Assembly (NCBI GenBank): GCA_002863155.1
Contig: PKED01000146.1
Coordinates: 27,993 to 91,992, forward strand
Reading direction: 5' to 3'
Origin: Sphingomonadaceae bacterium
GTDB taxonomy: Bacteria > Pseudomonadota > Alphaproteobacteria > Sphingomonadales > Sphingomonadaceae
Length of the DNA: 64,000 nt
Below the pieces are notes generated by a model. It searched no databases, was not told the origin of the DNA, and saw nothing but the letters and a program-made list of their open reading frames with translations. A program made the position numbers and the translations under genes. Within the stretch, counting starts at the first letter, position 1, and every line of letters begins with the position of its first letter. Shown in pieces: positions 19,121 to 29,157 of this stretch.

Positions 19121-20986
19121 CTAAAGCCCGAGTGCCACGGCGGCCCAGTAAGTCGCCCCGGCAGCGACATAGGCCAGCGCGAACAGATAGCCAACCATGA
19201 AGGCGGGCCACCGCCACGAGTTGGTCTCGCGCCGGGTGACGGCAATCGTCGAGATGCACTGCGGCGCGAACACGAACCACATCAGAAAGGCAAGCGCGGT
19301 CGGCAGCGACCAGCGCGCGCGCAAGGCCTGGGTGATTGCCGCTTGCCCGCGGGCGTCGTCGGGCGCGTCAATCGCATACACGGTGCCGAGAGCGGCCACC
19401 GCGATCTCGCGCGCCGCCATCGCTGGGATCAGCGCAAGCGCGATGTCGCGGTCGAAGCCGATCGGCTTCGTCACCACTGCCAGCCCATTGGCGATGCGTC
19501 CGGCGATCGAATAGTCGACCGGCGTGATCGTGCTGCCGACCGGAGGCTTGGGATAGCTGAGCAACAGCCACAGCACGACCGTCGAGGCGAGGATGATCGT
19601 GCCGGCGCGACGCAGAAACGCATAGGCGCGGCTCCACAGACCGATCGCCACGTCGCGCAGGCGCGGCAGCTGATATTTGGGCATTTCCATCATGAAGCCT
19701 GACGACGCGCCCTTGGTCACCGTCTTGCGCAACACGATCGCCGCGACGAATGCGCCGACAATGCCCAGGATATAGAGCATGAACAGCACCAGCCCCTGCA
19801 GGCCGACGAACGGCAGTACCTGCCGATCGGGGATCAGCGCGCCGATGACGACGGTATAGACCGGAAGCCGCGCCGAACAGGTCATCAGCGGCGCGATCAG
19901 GATCGTCGTCAGCCGGTCCTTCTCGTCCTCGATCGTGCGGGTCGCCATGATGCCGGGGACGGCGCAGGCAAAGCTCGACAGCAGCGGAATGAAGGCGCGG
20001 CCCGACAGCCCGGCGACCGCCATGACCCGGTCCATCAGAAAGGCCGCGCGGACCATGTATCCCGATGCTTCGAGCAGCAGGATGAACAGGAACAGGATCA
20101 GGATCTGCGGCAGGAAGACGATGACTGCGCCGACCCCGGCGATGATCCCTTCGGTCAACAGCCCGCGCACGAAGCCGTCGGGCAGGATCGCAGCGACCTG
20201 CTGCGCGAGCAGGGCAAAGCCCGCGTCGAGCGCGTCGGCGGGCGCCTTGGCCCAGCTGAACACCGCCTGGAACATCAGGAACAGGATGGTGAGCAGCAGG
20301 ATCGTACCCCAAAGCGGATGCAGGGCGATGCCGTCGAGGCTGTGGGTCAGCCGCCGCGTCGGCGTTTCGGAGACGATCGCGCGCATCGCGATCGTGCGGG
20401 CGCGGCGCTGGAGCGTGGCGATATCCTCCTCCACGCCGCCATCGCCCGCGCGGACGCGGATCGCGCCGCCATGGCCGACCAGCCTGGCGAGCTCGCCGTT
20501 CAGCAGCTCGAGCCCGCGCTTGCGCACCGCCACCGTCGGTACAACCGGCACTCCCAGCGCCTGTGCCAGCGCCTGCGGATCGATCACCAGCCCGTCGCGC
20601 TCGGCAAGATCGACCATGTTGAGCGCCACGACCACCGGCATGCCGAGCGCGATCAGCTGGAGTGCAAAGCGCAGGTGATTGTCGAGATTGGCGGCGTCGA
20701 GCACGATTACCAGCGCATCGGGCAGGCGCTCCCCGGTCTGCGTGCCGGTGATCACGTCGCGGGTCACGCGCTCGTCGGGACTGCTCGGCTGGAGGCTGTA
20801 GGCGCCGGGCAGGTCGACCAGCTCGACCGCGCGACCATCGGGCAGCGCCAACCGGCCCGAGCGGCGCTCGACGGTGACGCCAGGATAATTGCCCACCTTC
20901 TGCCGCGCGCCGGTGAGCGCGTTGAACAGCGCGCTTTTGCCGGCATTGGGATTGCCGACCAGCGCCACCAGCGGCGCGGCGGTCAT
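19121..20986 (-). CDS. feoB: Ferrous iron transport protein B
   Basis: N-terminal GTPase ([27 protein letters not shown]), Gate domains. Confidence 0.95.
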   Translation of the reverse strand: MTAAPLVALVGNPNAGKSALFNALTGARQKVGNYPGVTVERRSGRLALPDGRAVELVDLPGAYSLQPSSPDERVTRDVITGTQTGERLPDALVIVLDAANLDNHLRFALQLIALGMPVVVALNMVDLAERDGLVIDPQALAQALGVPVVPTVAVRKRGLELLNGELARLVGHGGAIRVRAGDGGVEEDIATLQRRARTIAMRAIVSETPTRRLTHSLDGIALHPLWGTILLLTILFLMFQAVFSWAKAPADALDAGFALLAQQVAAILPDGFVRGLLTEGIIAGVGAVIVFLPQILILFLFILLLEASGYMVRAAFLMDRVMAVAGLSGRAFIPLLSSFACAVPGIMATRTIEDEKDRLTTILIAPLMTCSARLPVYTVVIGALIPDRQVLPFVGLQGLVLFMLYILGIVGAFVAAIVLRKTVTKGASSGFMMEMPKYQLPRLRDVAIGLWSRAYAFLRRAGTIILASTVVLWLLLSYPKPPVGSTITPVDYSIAGRIANGLAVVTKPIGFDRDIALALIPAMAAREIAVAALGTVYAIDAPDDARGQAAITQALRARWSLPTALAFLMWFVFAPQCISTIAVTRRETNSWRWPAFMVGYLFALAYVAAGATYWAAVALGL

Positions 20987-20999
20987 TATCGCCGCGCGA

Positions 21000-21260
21000 T
21001 CATTCGGCGGGCGAAAGCGGCGATACCTGGATCGCGCCCGCGACCGCCCGGCGAAGCGCGACCGTCATCCGCCCGATTCGGCAGGCGATCGGCCCCTTGC
21101 CCAAAGTTGCGCGGTGCAACACTTCGATGCCGACGCCTTCGTCGAAACCCAGCTCGCGCAGCCGTCGCGCCTCGGGCTCGGCCAGTCGCGCCCAATCGAT
21201 CGCGCTCACCGTCGCGACCTGGCGCAGCGACAGACGTTCGAGGCTGATCGGATTGGACAT
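21000..21260 (-). CDS. feoA: Ferrous iron transport protein A
   Basis: Small SH3-like protein (LRELGFDEGVGIEVLHRATLGKGPIACRIGRMTVALRRAVAGAIQV) upstream of feoB. Confidence 0.9.
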   Translation of the reverse strand: MSNPISLERLSLRQVATVSAIDWARLAEPEARRLRELGFDEGVGIEVLHRATLGKGPIACRIGRMTVALRRAVAGAIQVSPLSPAE

Positions 21261-21394
21261 GCAGCGCGAATAGCCTTGCTGCGAGTGATTATCAATAACT
21301 TTCGCCGGAACCCTGCCAGCTGATCGTCGGGGTCGACATCCAAAAGGGGTGTCCCAACCGTCTATGGGGTATCGAAGCAAACAAGGGGAGCATC

Positions 21395-21787
21395 ATGCTG
21401 CAAATCATCGACCTGTTGAGCTGGTCCGCGCCGGGCATCTTATTATTGATCGGCGTCATCCAGGTGCTGCGCCTGATCCATGCCGCGCTACTGCATCTCA
21501 CGCTGCGCAAGGCGATCAGCGTCAATGCACCGATCGCGAGCGAGCTTGTCGACAAGATCGATCAGCGCATCGATCGTGCGGGCGAGCTGCCCGGCGACGA
21601 CCGCAATGGGCTGGTGCTGATCGCGATCGGGCTTGCCATTGCAGGCTATGGCCTGATCCAGCAGGACGACACGCTCCGGTCGATGCTGGGTGCGGCGCTG
21701 TTTCCGCTGTTCGTCGGCATTGCCCTGCTGATCCGCCGCTGGCTTGTCGAGCGGGCGATCGCAAGCGAAATCGCGGCGGGTGGATGA
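21395..21787 (+). CDS. Hypothetical membrane protein
   Basis: ORF with three probable TM segments, start/stop overlap with downstream ECF sigma ORF. Confidence 0.7.
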   Translation: MLQIIDLLSWSAPGILLLIGVIQVLRLIHAALLHLTLRKAISVNAPIASELVDKIDQRIDRAGELPGDDRNGLVLIAIGLAIAGYGLIQQDDTLRSMLGAALFPLFVGIALLIRRWLVERAIASEIAAGG

Positions 21788-22322
21788 CGACGATTTCGCC
21801 CTTAACCGGCGGGCGGCGGCGGGCGACCGCCGCGCCTTTGCGATGCTCGTCGGGCGTCACGAGGCGCGGCTGCGCGGCTTTCTGGCACGGATTGCGGGCG
21901 CCGATGATGCCGACGATCTCGCGCAGGAGGCGTTTCTGCGCGCGTGGCGGCGCGCGGGCGCGTTTCGCGGCGGCGCCAGCTATCGCAGTTGGCTGTTCGC
22001 GATCGGGTGGCGCGTGTTCATCGATTCGACGCGCCGCGACCGGCGCGACCGGTCGATGAAGGCGGCGGTGGCGGCGCTGCCCGGCGCGGATCACGTCGCC
22101 GCCGATGGCGAGGCGGGGATCGACACCGCTCGCCTGCTGGCCGCGCTCGACCCGCTCGAACGTGCCTGCGTGGTGCTGTGTCACGGCCAAGGCTGGTCGC
22201 ATAGCGAAGCGGCCGCTATTCTCGCAATGCCGCTCGGTTCGCTGAAGACGCGGCTGGCGCGGGCGACGCGCCGATGCGAGGCGATGCTCGACCAACCGCT
22301 GCGGAGCGAGAGCGATGACTGA
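21780..22322 (+). CDS. RNA polymerase ECF-type sigma factor
   Basis: RAFAMLVGRHEARLRGFLARIAGADDADDLAQEAFLRAWR (sigma region 2) and CHGQGWSHSEAAAILAMPLGSLKTRLARA (region 4); GTG start inferred. Confidence 0.9.
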   Translation: MDDDDFALNRRAAAGDRRAFAMLVGRHEARLRGFLARIAGADDADDLAQEAFLRAWRRAGAFRGGASYRSWLFAIGWRVFIDSTRRDRRDRSMKAAVAALPGADHVAADGEAGIDTARLLAALDPLERACVVLCHGQGWSHSEAAAILAMPLGSLKTRLARATRRCEAMLDQPLRSESDD

Positions 22323-22623
22323 GACCCAAGCCCGGTTGCGCCTCCTGCTCGACGAAGCGCCGCGCGCACCCGACCCCGGCTTCGTCGCGCAGGTCGATGC
22401 GCTGGTGCAGCTCGACCAGACTTATCGGCTGCGGCGGCGGCGCGCCTGGCAGCGTTTCGCCGGCGATCTTGCGACCGCGAGCGCGATCATTGTCCCGGCG
22501 CTGGGGCTCACCCTGGCCGCTGCGGCGGGCCTGACCGGCACGGGCCATGTCGCGCCGATCGTCGCGGCGATGACGCTGGCCTTGGCCGGTTGGGCGGCGA
22601 CCAACCGCTGGGCGAGCAGCTGA
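22315..22623 (+). CDS. Small membrane protein, candidate anti-sigma partner
   Basis: 102 aa with two TM segments; start overlaps sigma-factor stop. Confidence 0.65.
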   Translation: MTETQARLRLLLDEAPRAPDPGFVAQVDALVQLDQTYRLRRRRAWQRFAGDLATASAIIVPALGLTLAAAAGLTGTGHVAPIVAAMTLALAGWAATNRWASS

Positions 22624-22626
22624 GGT

Positions 22627-23292
22627 TCAGACGACCGGGTAGCGTAGCCGCCCGATGAAGCGCGACAGGCTCGGCAGGTTTTCGGTGCGCGCGACGAAGC
22701 CGGCCTTGGCCTTTTCAAAGCGCATGATGCCTTCGATCCGGCGCGCGAGAAAGGCGCGCGTATCGGCCCAGTCGTCGCTCTCGTCGTTCAGGAAGAAGGT
22801 GATGGTGGCGGCATAGACGCTGCCGAGGATCGCGCGCTTGGTATAATGATTATAGTCGGTCGCGGTGTCGCCGGCCTGGCGCCACATCAGGTCGACGCTT
22901 CGCCAGCCGAGCCGGGCGGCGCGCGCGACATTGTGCGGCATGGCGAGGATCGCGACCGCGCGGCGCAGCGCATCGCGGCGCGGGGCGAGTTCGGCAAGCC
23001 GTGCCTCGATTTGGTCGGCGATTCGCGCGCGGATCTTGCGGGCGGCCAGTTCATCCTTCGGCAGCGCGGCGACCATTACCGCGTCGACATGCGCGAACCA
23101 TGCATCGATCATCGCGACCGCGCCGTCGCGAAAGGCGAGCGCGGCAACATCGGCGTCGATCCCGGCCTGCTCGGCGGCGAGCGCGACGGCGGCCGGGGTC
23201 CAGCCATCGAACGCGGCATTGTCGGCGATCAGCGGGGCAAGGCCGAGGCGGATTTCATCGAGCGTGGCGTTTTGGGGGATCGATGTCGTCAT
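22627..23292 (-). CDS. COQ9 family protein (ubiquinone biosynthesis)
   Basis: COQ9-like TetR-fold sequence (LALPHN-type region AMPHNVARAARLGWRSVDLMWRQAGDTATDYNHYTKRAILGSVYAATITFFLND). Confidence 0.9.
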   Translation of the reverse strand: MTTSIPQNATLDEIRLGLAPLIADNAAFDGWTPAAVALAAEQAGIDADVAALAFRDGAVAMIDAWFAHVDAVMVAALPKDELAARKIRARIADQIEARLAELAPRRDALRRAVAILAMPHNVARAARLGWRSVDLMWRQAGDTATDYNHYTKRAILGSVYAATITFFLNDESDDWADTRAFLARRIEGIMRFEKAKAGFVARTENLPSLSRFIGRLRYPVV

Positions 23293-23302
23293 GGCGCGCA
23301 TT

Positions 23303-24169
23303 CTAGCGCCCCCGCCGCACCAGCACCAGCGCGGCGGCGACCAGCGCGGCGCCCAGCAGATCGGGGAGCCCCAGCCGCTCGTCATACACGATCCAGCCGA
23401 CCGTCGCTGCCACCACCGGCTGCACCAGCAGCGCGATGCCGACGATCAGCGGCGACAACCTGCCGAGTGCATAGATCATCAGCCCCTGGCCGAGCACCTG
23501 GCTCGCCAGCGCCAGCGCGATCAGCGGCCCCCAGTGCGACGGCACGATCCGTTCGCCCAGCAACACCGCGAACAGCAGCAGCGGTGCGATGCTCGCCAGC
23601 GTCGACAGCGCCAGCGCCGGCAGCGGCGCCATCGTCGCGCGCGCACGCGCCATGCCGATGAAGTAGACGGCATAGAGGATGCCCGCCAGCAGGCAGAGCA
23701 GGTCGCCCCCCAGATTGCGTGGGTTCACCTGATAGGATTGCCCCATCAGCAGCGCGCCGCCGATCGCCGCGAGCAGCAGCGCCACCGCCTGCATCCGGCT
23801 CGGCAAGGCCCGCGCGGCGATGAAGCCATAGACCGGAAAGATCAGGGTTGCCGAATTGCCGAACAGCGTCGCATTGGCGAGCGTCGTCTTGAGAATGCCG
23901 AGATGCCAGCTCGCCAGATCGGCGGCAAAGCATGTCCCGGCAAGCGCGAGCGTCGCCCACAGGCCGCGCGACAGCCCGGCCGGGCGCCAGCCGGTGGCGA
24001 GCGCCATCGCCACGAGCAGCGGCGCGGCCAGTGTGATCCGCCAGAAGGCCGAGGCGACCGGGCCGGTATCGGCAAGCCGCACGAACCACGGCCCGAAGGC
24101 AAGCGCGACATTGGCGATGATGACCGCGACGAACGCACGGGCCGGGGGCTGATGATCGGCGGATGTCAT
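23303..24169 (-). CDS. DMT superfamily (EamA) transporter
   Basis: Ten-TM pattern; ITLAAPLLVAMAL...; C-terminal LLQPVVAATVGWIVYDERLGLPDLLGAALV. Confidence 0.88.
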   Translation of the reverse strand: MTSADHQPPARAFVAVIIANVALAFGPWFVRLADTGPVASAFWRITLAAPLLVAMALATGWRPAGLSRGLWATLALAGTCFAADLASWHLGILKTTLANATLFGNSATLIFPVYGFIAARALPSRMQAVALLLAAIGGALLMGQSYQVNPRNLGGDLLCLLAGILYAVYFIGMARARATMAPLPALALSTLASIAPLLLFAVLLGERIVPSHWGPLIALALASQVLGQGLMIYALGRLSPLIVGIALLVQPVVAATVGWIVYDERLGLPDLLGAALVAAALVLVRRGR

Positions 24170-24225
24170 GCTCGGTTTGCGGCACTCTAGTTTTTCTATC
24201 GGGGCACAGGCAGTGCGGCCTGGCC

Positions 24226-24239
24226 TGTAGCGCGCTACA
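24226..24239. promoter_or_regulatory. Perfect 14-bp palindrome TGTAGCGCGCTACA upstream of ene-reductase gene
   Basis: TGTAGCG/CGCTACA read directly, 50 bp upstream of ATG 24289. Confidence 0.6.
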
Positions 24240-24288
24240 TGGCGCTCGTCGCCTGCCAAAGGCGCTTGCCAAGGTCCAAGGAGTTACC

Positions 24289-25380
24289 ATGCCGAACCTG
24301 TTCGATTCCATCCAGTTGGGCGCCATTCCCGCTGCGAATCGCGTGCTGATGGCGCCTTTGACGCGTGGTCGCGCGACCAAAGACCATGTGCCGACGCCGA
24401 TCATGGCCGATTATTACGCGCAGCGGGCAAGCGCTGGGCTCATCATTTCCGAAGCGACCGGGATCAGCCGCGAAGGGCTCGGCTGGCCGTTCGCGCCGGG
24501 CCTGTGGAGCGACGAACAGGCCGAAGCCTGGGCGCCGGTAACGGCGGCGGTGCACGCGGCGGGCGGGCGGATCGTCGCGCAGATCTGGCACATGGGTCGC
24601 GTCGTGCATTCGAGCTTTAACGATGGCGCCGCCCCTGTCTCCGCCTCGGCGACGACCGCGCCCGGCAAGGCGCATACCTATGTCGGTCGCCAGCCCTATG
24701 ACGAGGCACGTCCGCTCGACATCGCCGAAATCCCCCGGCTGCTCGACGATTATCGCCGCGCGACCCGCAACGCGATCGCCGCCGGGTTCGACGGGGTGCA
24801 GATCCACGCGGCCAACGGCTATCTGATCGACCAGTTCCTGCGCGACGGCAGCAACCACCGCAGCGATGCCTATGGCGGCCCGCCCGAAAACCGCATCCGC
24901 CTGCTGCGCGAAGTGACCGAGGCGGTCGCCGGTGTCGCCGGGGCCGATCGCACCGCGGTGCGCCTGTCGCCCAATGGCGATTCGCAAGGGGTCGACGACA
25001 GCGACGCGGCGAGCGTCTTCGTGCCGGCGGCGAAAGTGCTCGCCGAGATCGGCATCGCCTTCCTCGAACTGCGAGAGCCCGGCGCGGACGGCACCTTCGG
25101 CCGCACCGACGTGCCGAAGCAGTCGCCCGCGATCCGCGAGGTGTTCAAGGCGCCGCTGGTGCTGAATTCGGATTATGTCAGCGCCGAACAGGCGCAGGCG
25201 GCGATCGATTCGGGGGTCGCCGACGCGATCAGCTTCGGGCGGACCTTCCTTGCCAATCCCGATCTGCCCGAGCGGTTGAAGGCCGGCGCCGCTCTCAACC
25301 CCGACGTCATGGCGACATGGTACAGCCAGGGTGCCGAGGGCTATACCGATTATCCTGTGCTCGGGGCGGCGGCGGCCTGA
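24289..25380 (+). CDS. Old Yellow Enzyme family alkene reductase (NemA-like)
   Basis: LFDSIQLGAIPAANRVLMAPLTRGRA; AANGYLIDQFLRDGSNHRSDAYGGPPENRIRLLREV; SFGRTFLANPDLPERLK. Confidence 0.93.
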   Translation: MPNLFDSIQLGAIPAANRVLMAPLTRGRATKDHVPTPIMADYYAQRASAGLIISEATGISREGLGWPFAPGLWSDEQAEAWAPVTAAVHAAGGRIVAQIWHMGRVVHSSFNDGAAPVSASATTAPGKAHTYVGRQPYDEARPLDIAEIPRLLDDYRRATRNAIAAGFDGVQIHAANGYLIDQFLRDGSNHRSDAYGGPPENRIRLLREVTEAVAGVAGADRTAVRLSPNGDSQGVDDSDAASVFVPAAKVLAEIGIAFLELREPGADGTFGRTDVPKQSPAIREVFKAPLVLNSDYVSAEQAQAAIDSGVADAISFGRTFLANPDLPERLKAGAALNPDVMATWYSQGAEGYTDYPVLGAAAA

Positions 25381-25401
25381 CGGCCAGCGCTTCTCGCTGC
25401 G

Positions 25402-26781
25402 TCAGGCGATCGGCACGAAGCGGAGCGGCAGCCCGTCCCTGGGGCGCGGGATCGGCCAGGCCTGCCAGTCGGTGCCCGCACCCGGATCGAGCACGATCCG
25501 GTAGCGACGCAGCAATTGGGCGACGAGTAGCCGGGTCTGCATTTCGGCGAAGTGCAGACCCAGGCACATATGCGCGCCGCCGCCGAACGGGATCCACGCA
25601 TATTTGTGGCGTGCGCGCACAGCCTCGGGCGCGAAGCGCATCGGGTCGAATGTCGCCGGATCGGGCCAGAGTTCGGGCGCGTGATGCGTGTGCGCCGGGG
25701 ACACGCTGACCGACGTTCCCGCCGGGATGGTATAGCCGCCGAATTCGAAATCGCGCAGCGCACGGCGCGGCAGCGAGGGGACCGGCGGCATGATCCGCAG
25801 TGCTTCGCGAAAGGCATAGTCGGTCAGCTTCAACCGATCGAGCTGGCCGTGCGCCAGCCCCTCATCGTCATTGAGACCGAGCGCCGCGACCTCGTCGCGC
25901 AGCCGGTCCTGCCATTCGGCATGGCGGCCGAGCAGCATGATGAGCGTGGTCGCCGACGATGTGATCGTGTCGTGCGCCGCCATCATCAGGAAATTCATGT
26001 GATCGGCGATCGCGTCGTCGCTCAGCGGCGTGCCATTCTCGTCGGTCGCGCGGCAGAAATGCGAGAAGAAATCCTGGCCGTCGCCATTGCGGCGCCTGGG
26101 GATTTCGCGCTTGAACAGATCGATCAGATAGGCGCGCGCCTGGGTGCCCTTGCGCATCTGCGTTCCCGGCAGGGGAATGCGGATCGGCGTCACCGACGCC
26201 TGCACTTCGTCGACGAACGCTTGGTTGATCCGCTTTGCCTCCGGGCCCAGCTCCATGCCGAGAAAGCTCTCGGCCGCCAGATCGAGCGTCAGCGCCTTGA
26301 TCGCATCGTAGAAGCGCATCGGCTTGTTCGCCCAGCCGCTCACCGCGCGGGCAATGCCGCGGTTGAGCTGTTCGGCATAATGCCGCATCGGCTCGGGCTT
26401 GAACGCCACCGACAGCGTGCGCCGATCGGCACGGTGATGGTCGAAGTCCATCAGCATGAGGCCGCGCGGAAACAGCAGGTTCAGCAGCGGCCCCCAGCCC
26501 TGCTCGGAGGAAAAAATCCGCTCGCGGTCGAACAATACCAGCTCGTTCGCGTCGGGGCCGAGCAGCATGACCGTCGTGCCGCCAAGCGCGGTGTTGCGAT
26601 AGACGCGGCCATAGCTGTCCGCCATCTTGCGACCGAATGCCGCCGGATCGCGGAGTAGGCGGAAGGTGTTGCCGACCAAGGGCAGCCCGTCCTCGCCCGG
26701 AATATGCCGCAAGTCGCGCGCATGCTGTTTCGGCAGCCAGTGCGGATTGGCTTGATAGCTATGGGCATAGGCCATCGACAT
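25402..26781 (-). CDS. Cytochrome P450
   Basis: ExxR (FREALR), I-helix AAHDTITSS, heme-binding FGGGAHMCLG. Confidence 0.94.
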   Translation of the reverse strand: MSMAYAHSYQANPHWLPKQHARDLRHIPGEDGLPLVGNTFRLLRDPAAFGRKMADSYGRVYRNTALGGTTVMLLGPDANELVLFDRERIFSSEQGWGPLLNLLFPRGLMLMDFDHHRADRRTLSVAFKPEPMRHYAEQLNRGIARAVSGWANKPMRFYDAIKALTLDLAAESFLGMELGPEAKRINQAFVDEVQASVTPIRIPLPGTQMRKGTQARAYLIDLFKREIPRRRNGDGQDFFSHFCRATDENGTPLSDDAIADHMNFLMMAAHDTITSSATTLIMLLGRHAEWQDRLRDEVAALGLNDDEGLAHGQLDRLKLTDYAFREALRIMPPVPSLPRRALRDFEFGGYTIPAGTSVSVSPAHTHHAPELWPDPATFDPMRFAPEAVRARHKYAWIPFGGGAHMCLGLHFAEMQTRLLVAQLLRRYRIVLDPGAGTDWQAWPIPRPRDGLPLRFVPIA

Positions 26782-26791
26782 GCTCTCCGAC

Positions 26792-26819
26792 GCGTTACTT
26801 ACACCGGTATAAGTAACGC
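26792..26819. promoter_or_regulatory. 10-bp inverted repeat (operator-like) directly upstream of P450
   Basis: GCGTTACTTA-CACCGGTA-TAAGTAACGC, perfect arms, 10 bp from the P450 start. Confidence 0.65.
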
Positions 26820-26838
26820 CTGCCGAGCCGCCAAGCGC

Positions 26839-27378
26839 TTATCGCCCTTGCCGCGCGCGCCATTCGGCGGCGGTCTGGCCCCAGGCGTCGACCGGTGACG
26901 TGTCGAACGGCGCCGGCAGGCGTGATGCGCCGCGATTCACCGAGCCAAGCCGGCGGGCGAGCGCGATTGAGGCGGCATTGTCCGGATTGATCGTGTGAAT
27001 GATATCGCTCCAGCCGAGCACATCCACCGCATAATCCATCAACGCGACGGCCGCTTCATGCGCATAGCCCTTGCCGGTGAAGGCACGCGCCACGCCCCAG
27101 CCAATCTCCGTGCCCGGCCAGCCTTCGGGTTGCCAAGGCCCGCTGCGCCCGATCCACGCGCCGCTGTCGCGCAGGATCATGGAGAACATGCCAAAGCCGC
27201 GAATCGTCCATGCACCGGTCATCGCGCACATGCTGCGCCATGCGATGCTCCTCGGCTGCACGCCTCCCAGAAAATGCATGGTCATTTCATCGGCATGGAA
27301 TGCTGCCCAGCTCTCGAAATCCTCGGCGACCGGCGGCCGCAGGATCAGCCGTTCGGTGAACAGGATCGGCCCGTTCAC
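26839..27378 (-). CDS. GNAT family N-acetyltransferase
   Basis: [24 protein letters not shown]...[28 protein letters not shown] start overlaps ribH stop. Confidence 0.88.
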   Translation of the reverse strand: MNGPILFTERLILRPPVAEDFESWAAFHADEMTMHFLGGVQPRSIAWRSMCAMTGAWTIRGFGMFSMILRDSGAWIGRSGPWQPEGWPGTEIGWGVARAFTGKGYAHEAAVALMDYAVDVLGWSDIIHTINPDNAASIALARRLGSVNRGASRLPAPFDTSPVDAWGQTAAEWRARQGR

Positions 27379-27797
27379 CGACCGAACCGTTCCCGAAGAG
27401 CAAGCATCGCGATCGCCGCCTTGGCTGCTTCGCCCCCCTTGTCCTTTTCGGTCGGGCGCGCGCGGGTGAGCGCCTGCGCCTCGTTCTCGGTCGTCAGGAT
27501 GCCGTTGCCGATGCACAGGCCATCCATGCTGAGCGCCATCAGCCCGCGTGCGCTTTCGCCCGCGACGATCTCGAAATGATAGGTCTCGCCGCGAATGACG
27601 ACGCCGATCGCGACATAGCCGTCGTAGCGCCCGCTTTCGCTGGCTAAGGCGATCGCACCGGGGATTTCGAGCGCGCCGGGGACGGTGATCGTTTCATGGA
27701 CATGCCCCGCATCCTCGATTGCCGCCCGTGCCCCGGCGAGGAGCAGGTCGTTGAGGTGGTCGTAGAAACGGGCTTCGACGATGAGAATCTTGGCCAT
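27375..27797 (-). CDS. ribH: 6,7-dimethyl-8-ribityllumazine synthase
   Basis: [55 protein letters not shown]. Confidence 0.95.
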   Translation of the reverse strand: MAKILIVEARFYDHLNDLLLAGARAAIEDAGHVHETITVPGALEIPGAIALASESGRYDGYVAIGVVIRGETYHFEIVAGESARGLMALSMDGLCIGNGILTTENEAQALTRARPTEKDKGGEAAKAAIAMLALRERFGR

Positions 27798-27806
27798 GGA
27801 CCTTCC

Positions 27807-29108
27807 TTATTCACCAGCCGTGCAGGGGATCGGGCGTTCGCCGACGATCGACAGGCCGTATCCCTGCAGGCCCACCAGCGTGTGATGGGTATTGGTAAGC
27901 AGCACCATGTCCTGCACGCCGAGTTCGGCGAGCACCTGCGCGCCGATGCCGTAGTCGCGCAGCTCCTCGACCTGCGGGTCGCCCGCCCCCTTGCCTTCGT
28001 GGCGAAGCGCAATGAAGCGCGAGACGATACCCTGCATCGGCTTGTTGATCACGACGATGATGCCCGATCCTTCCTGCGCGATCAGCTGCATCGACTGCGC
28101 GAGCAGGCCCGACCGTTCGGATTCCTCGCCGAACACGTCGACGAACATCGACATGGTGTGCATCCGCACCAGCGTCGGCTGGTCGGCGGCGATCTTGCCC
28201 TTCTGCAGCGCGATCAGCTCGTCGCCGGTCGCCTTGTTCCGGAACGTCATCGCCCGCCAGTCGCCGCCCCAGCGGCTGTGGAAGCTCATCTCGGCGGTCT
28301 TCTCGACCAGATGGTCGTGGCGGCGGCGATAGGCGATCAGATCGCGGATCGTGCCGATCTTCAGCCCGTGGCGCTGCGCGAACGGGATCAGGTCGTCCAT
28401 CCTCGCCATCGTGCCGTCGTCCTTCATGATCTCGCAGATCACCCCCGAGGGGTTGAGCCCCGCGAGTCGGGCGACGTCGACCGCGGCTTCGGTATGGCCG
28501 GCGCGCACCAGCACGCCGCCGTCGCGCGCGACCAGCGGAAAGACATGGCCGGGAGTCACGATCTCGTCCTTGCCTTTCGACGCGTCGATCGCGACGGCGA
28601 TCGTGCGCGCGCGGTCGTGCGCCGAAATGCCGGTGGTGACGCCGTCGCGCGCTTCGATCGAAACGGTGAAGGCGGTTTCGTGGCGAGTGCCGTTGGCGCG
28701 GCTCATCAGCCCGAGCCCGAGCTGATCGACCCGCGTACGCGACAGCGACAGGCAGATCAGCCCGCGCCCGTGCGTCGCCATGAAATTGATCGCATCGGGC
28801 GTCGCCATCTGCGCCGGGATCACCAGATCGCCCTCATTCTCGCGATCCTCGTCATCGACCAGGATGAACATGCGGCCGTTCCGCGCTTCCTCGATGATTT
28901 CCTCGATCGGCACCAGCACATCGGCGTCGTCGCTGGCGAACAGCACAGCCTCGAGCTTGCGCAGAGTCTCGGCGGTGGGGTTCCACTCCGGCGTGTCGAG
29001 GTCGCGCAGGGTGTTGGCGTGAAGCCCGGCGGCGCGGGCAAGTCCGGCACGCGACATGCCGCCTTCGGTGACAAGGCGACGGATGCGATCGATCAGATTG
29101 GTGCTCAT
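27807..29108 (-). CDS. ribB: 3,4-dihydroxy-2-butanone 4-phosphate synthase with N-terminal HTH and degenerate RibA-like C-terminal domain (RibBX type)
   Basis: [12 protein letters not shown] RibB motif; N-terminal [25 protein letters not shown]-terminal domain aligns to GTP cyclohydrolase II but lacks the zinc-binding cysteines ([19 protein letters not shown]). Confidence 0.9.
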   Translation of the reverse strand: MSTNLIDRIRRLVTEGGMSRAGLARAAGLHANTLRDLDTPEWNPTAETLRKLEAVLFASDDADVLVPIEEIIEEARNGRMFILVDDEDRENEGDLVIPAQMATPDAINFMATHGRGLICLSLSRTRVDQLGLGLMSRANGTRHETAFTVSIEARDGVTTGISAHDRARTIAVAIDASKGKDEIVTPGHVFPLVARDGGVLVRAGHTEAAVDVARLAGLNPSGVICEIMKDDGTMARMDDLIPFAQRHGLKIGTIRDLIAYRRRHDHLVEKTAEMSFHSRWGGDWRAMTFRNKATGDELIALQKGKIAADQPTLVRMHTMSMFVDVFGEESERSGLLAQSMQLIAQEGSGIIVVINKPMQGIVSRFIALRHEGKGAGDPQVEELRDYGIGAQVLAELGVQDMVLLTNTHHTLVGLQGYGLSIVGERPIPCTAGE

Positions 29109-29120
29109 CAGGCGCAGATA

Positions 29121-29136
29121 TCACATCGAAATGTGA
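29121..29136. promoter_or_regulatory. Palindrome TCACAT-CGAA-ATGTGA just upstream of HTH-ribB
   Basis: Read directly in the ribE-ribB intergenic gap, ending 13 nt from the ribB start codon. Confidence 0.6.
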
Positions 29137-29157
29137 ATGCAAGCGCTGAACCTCACA

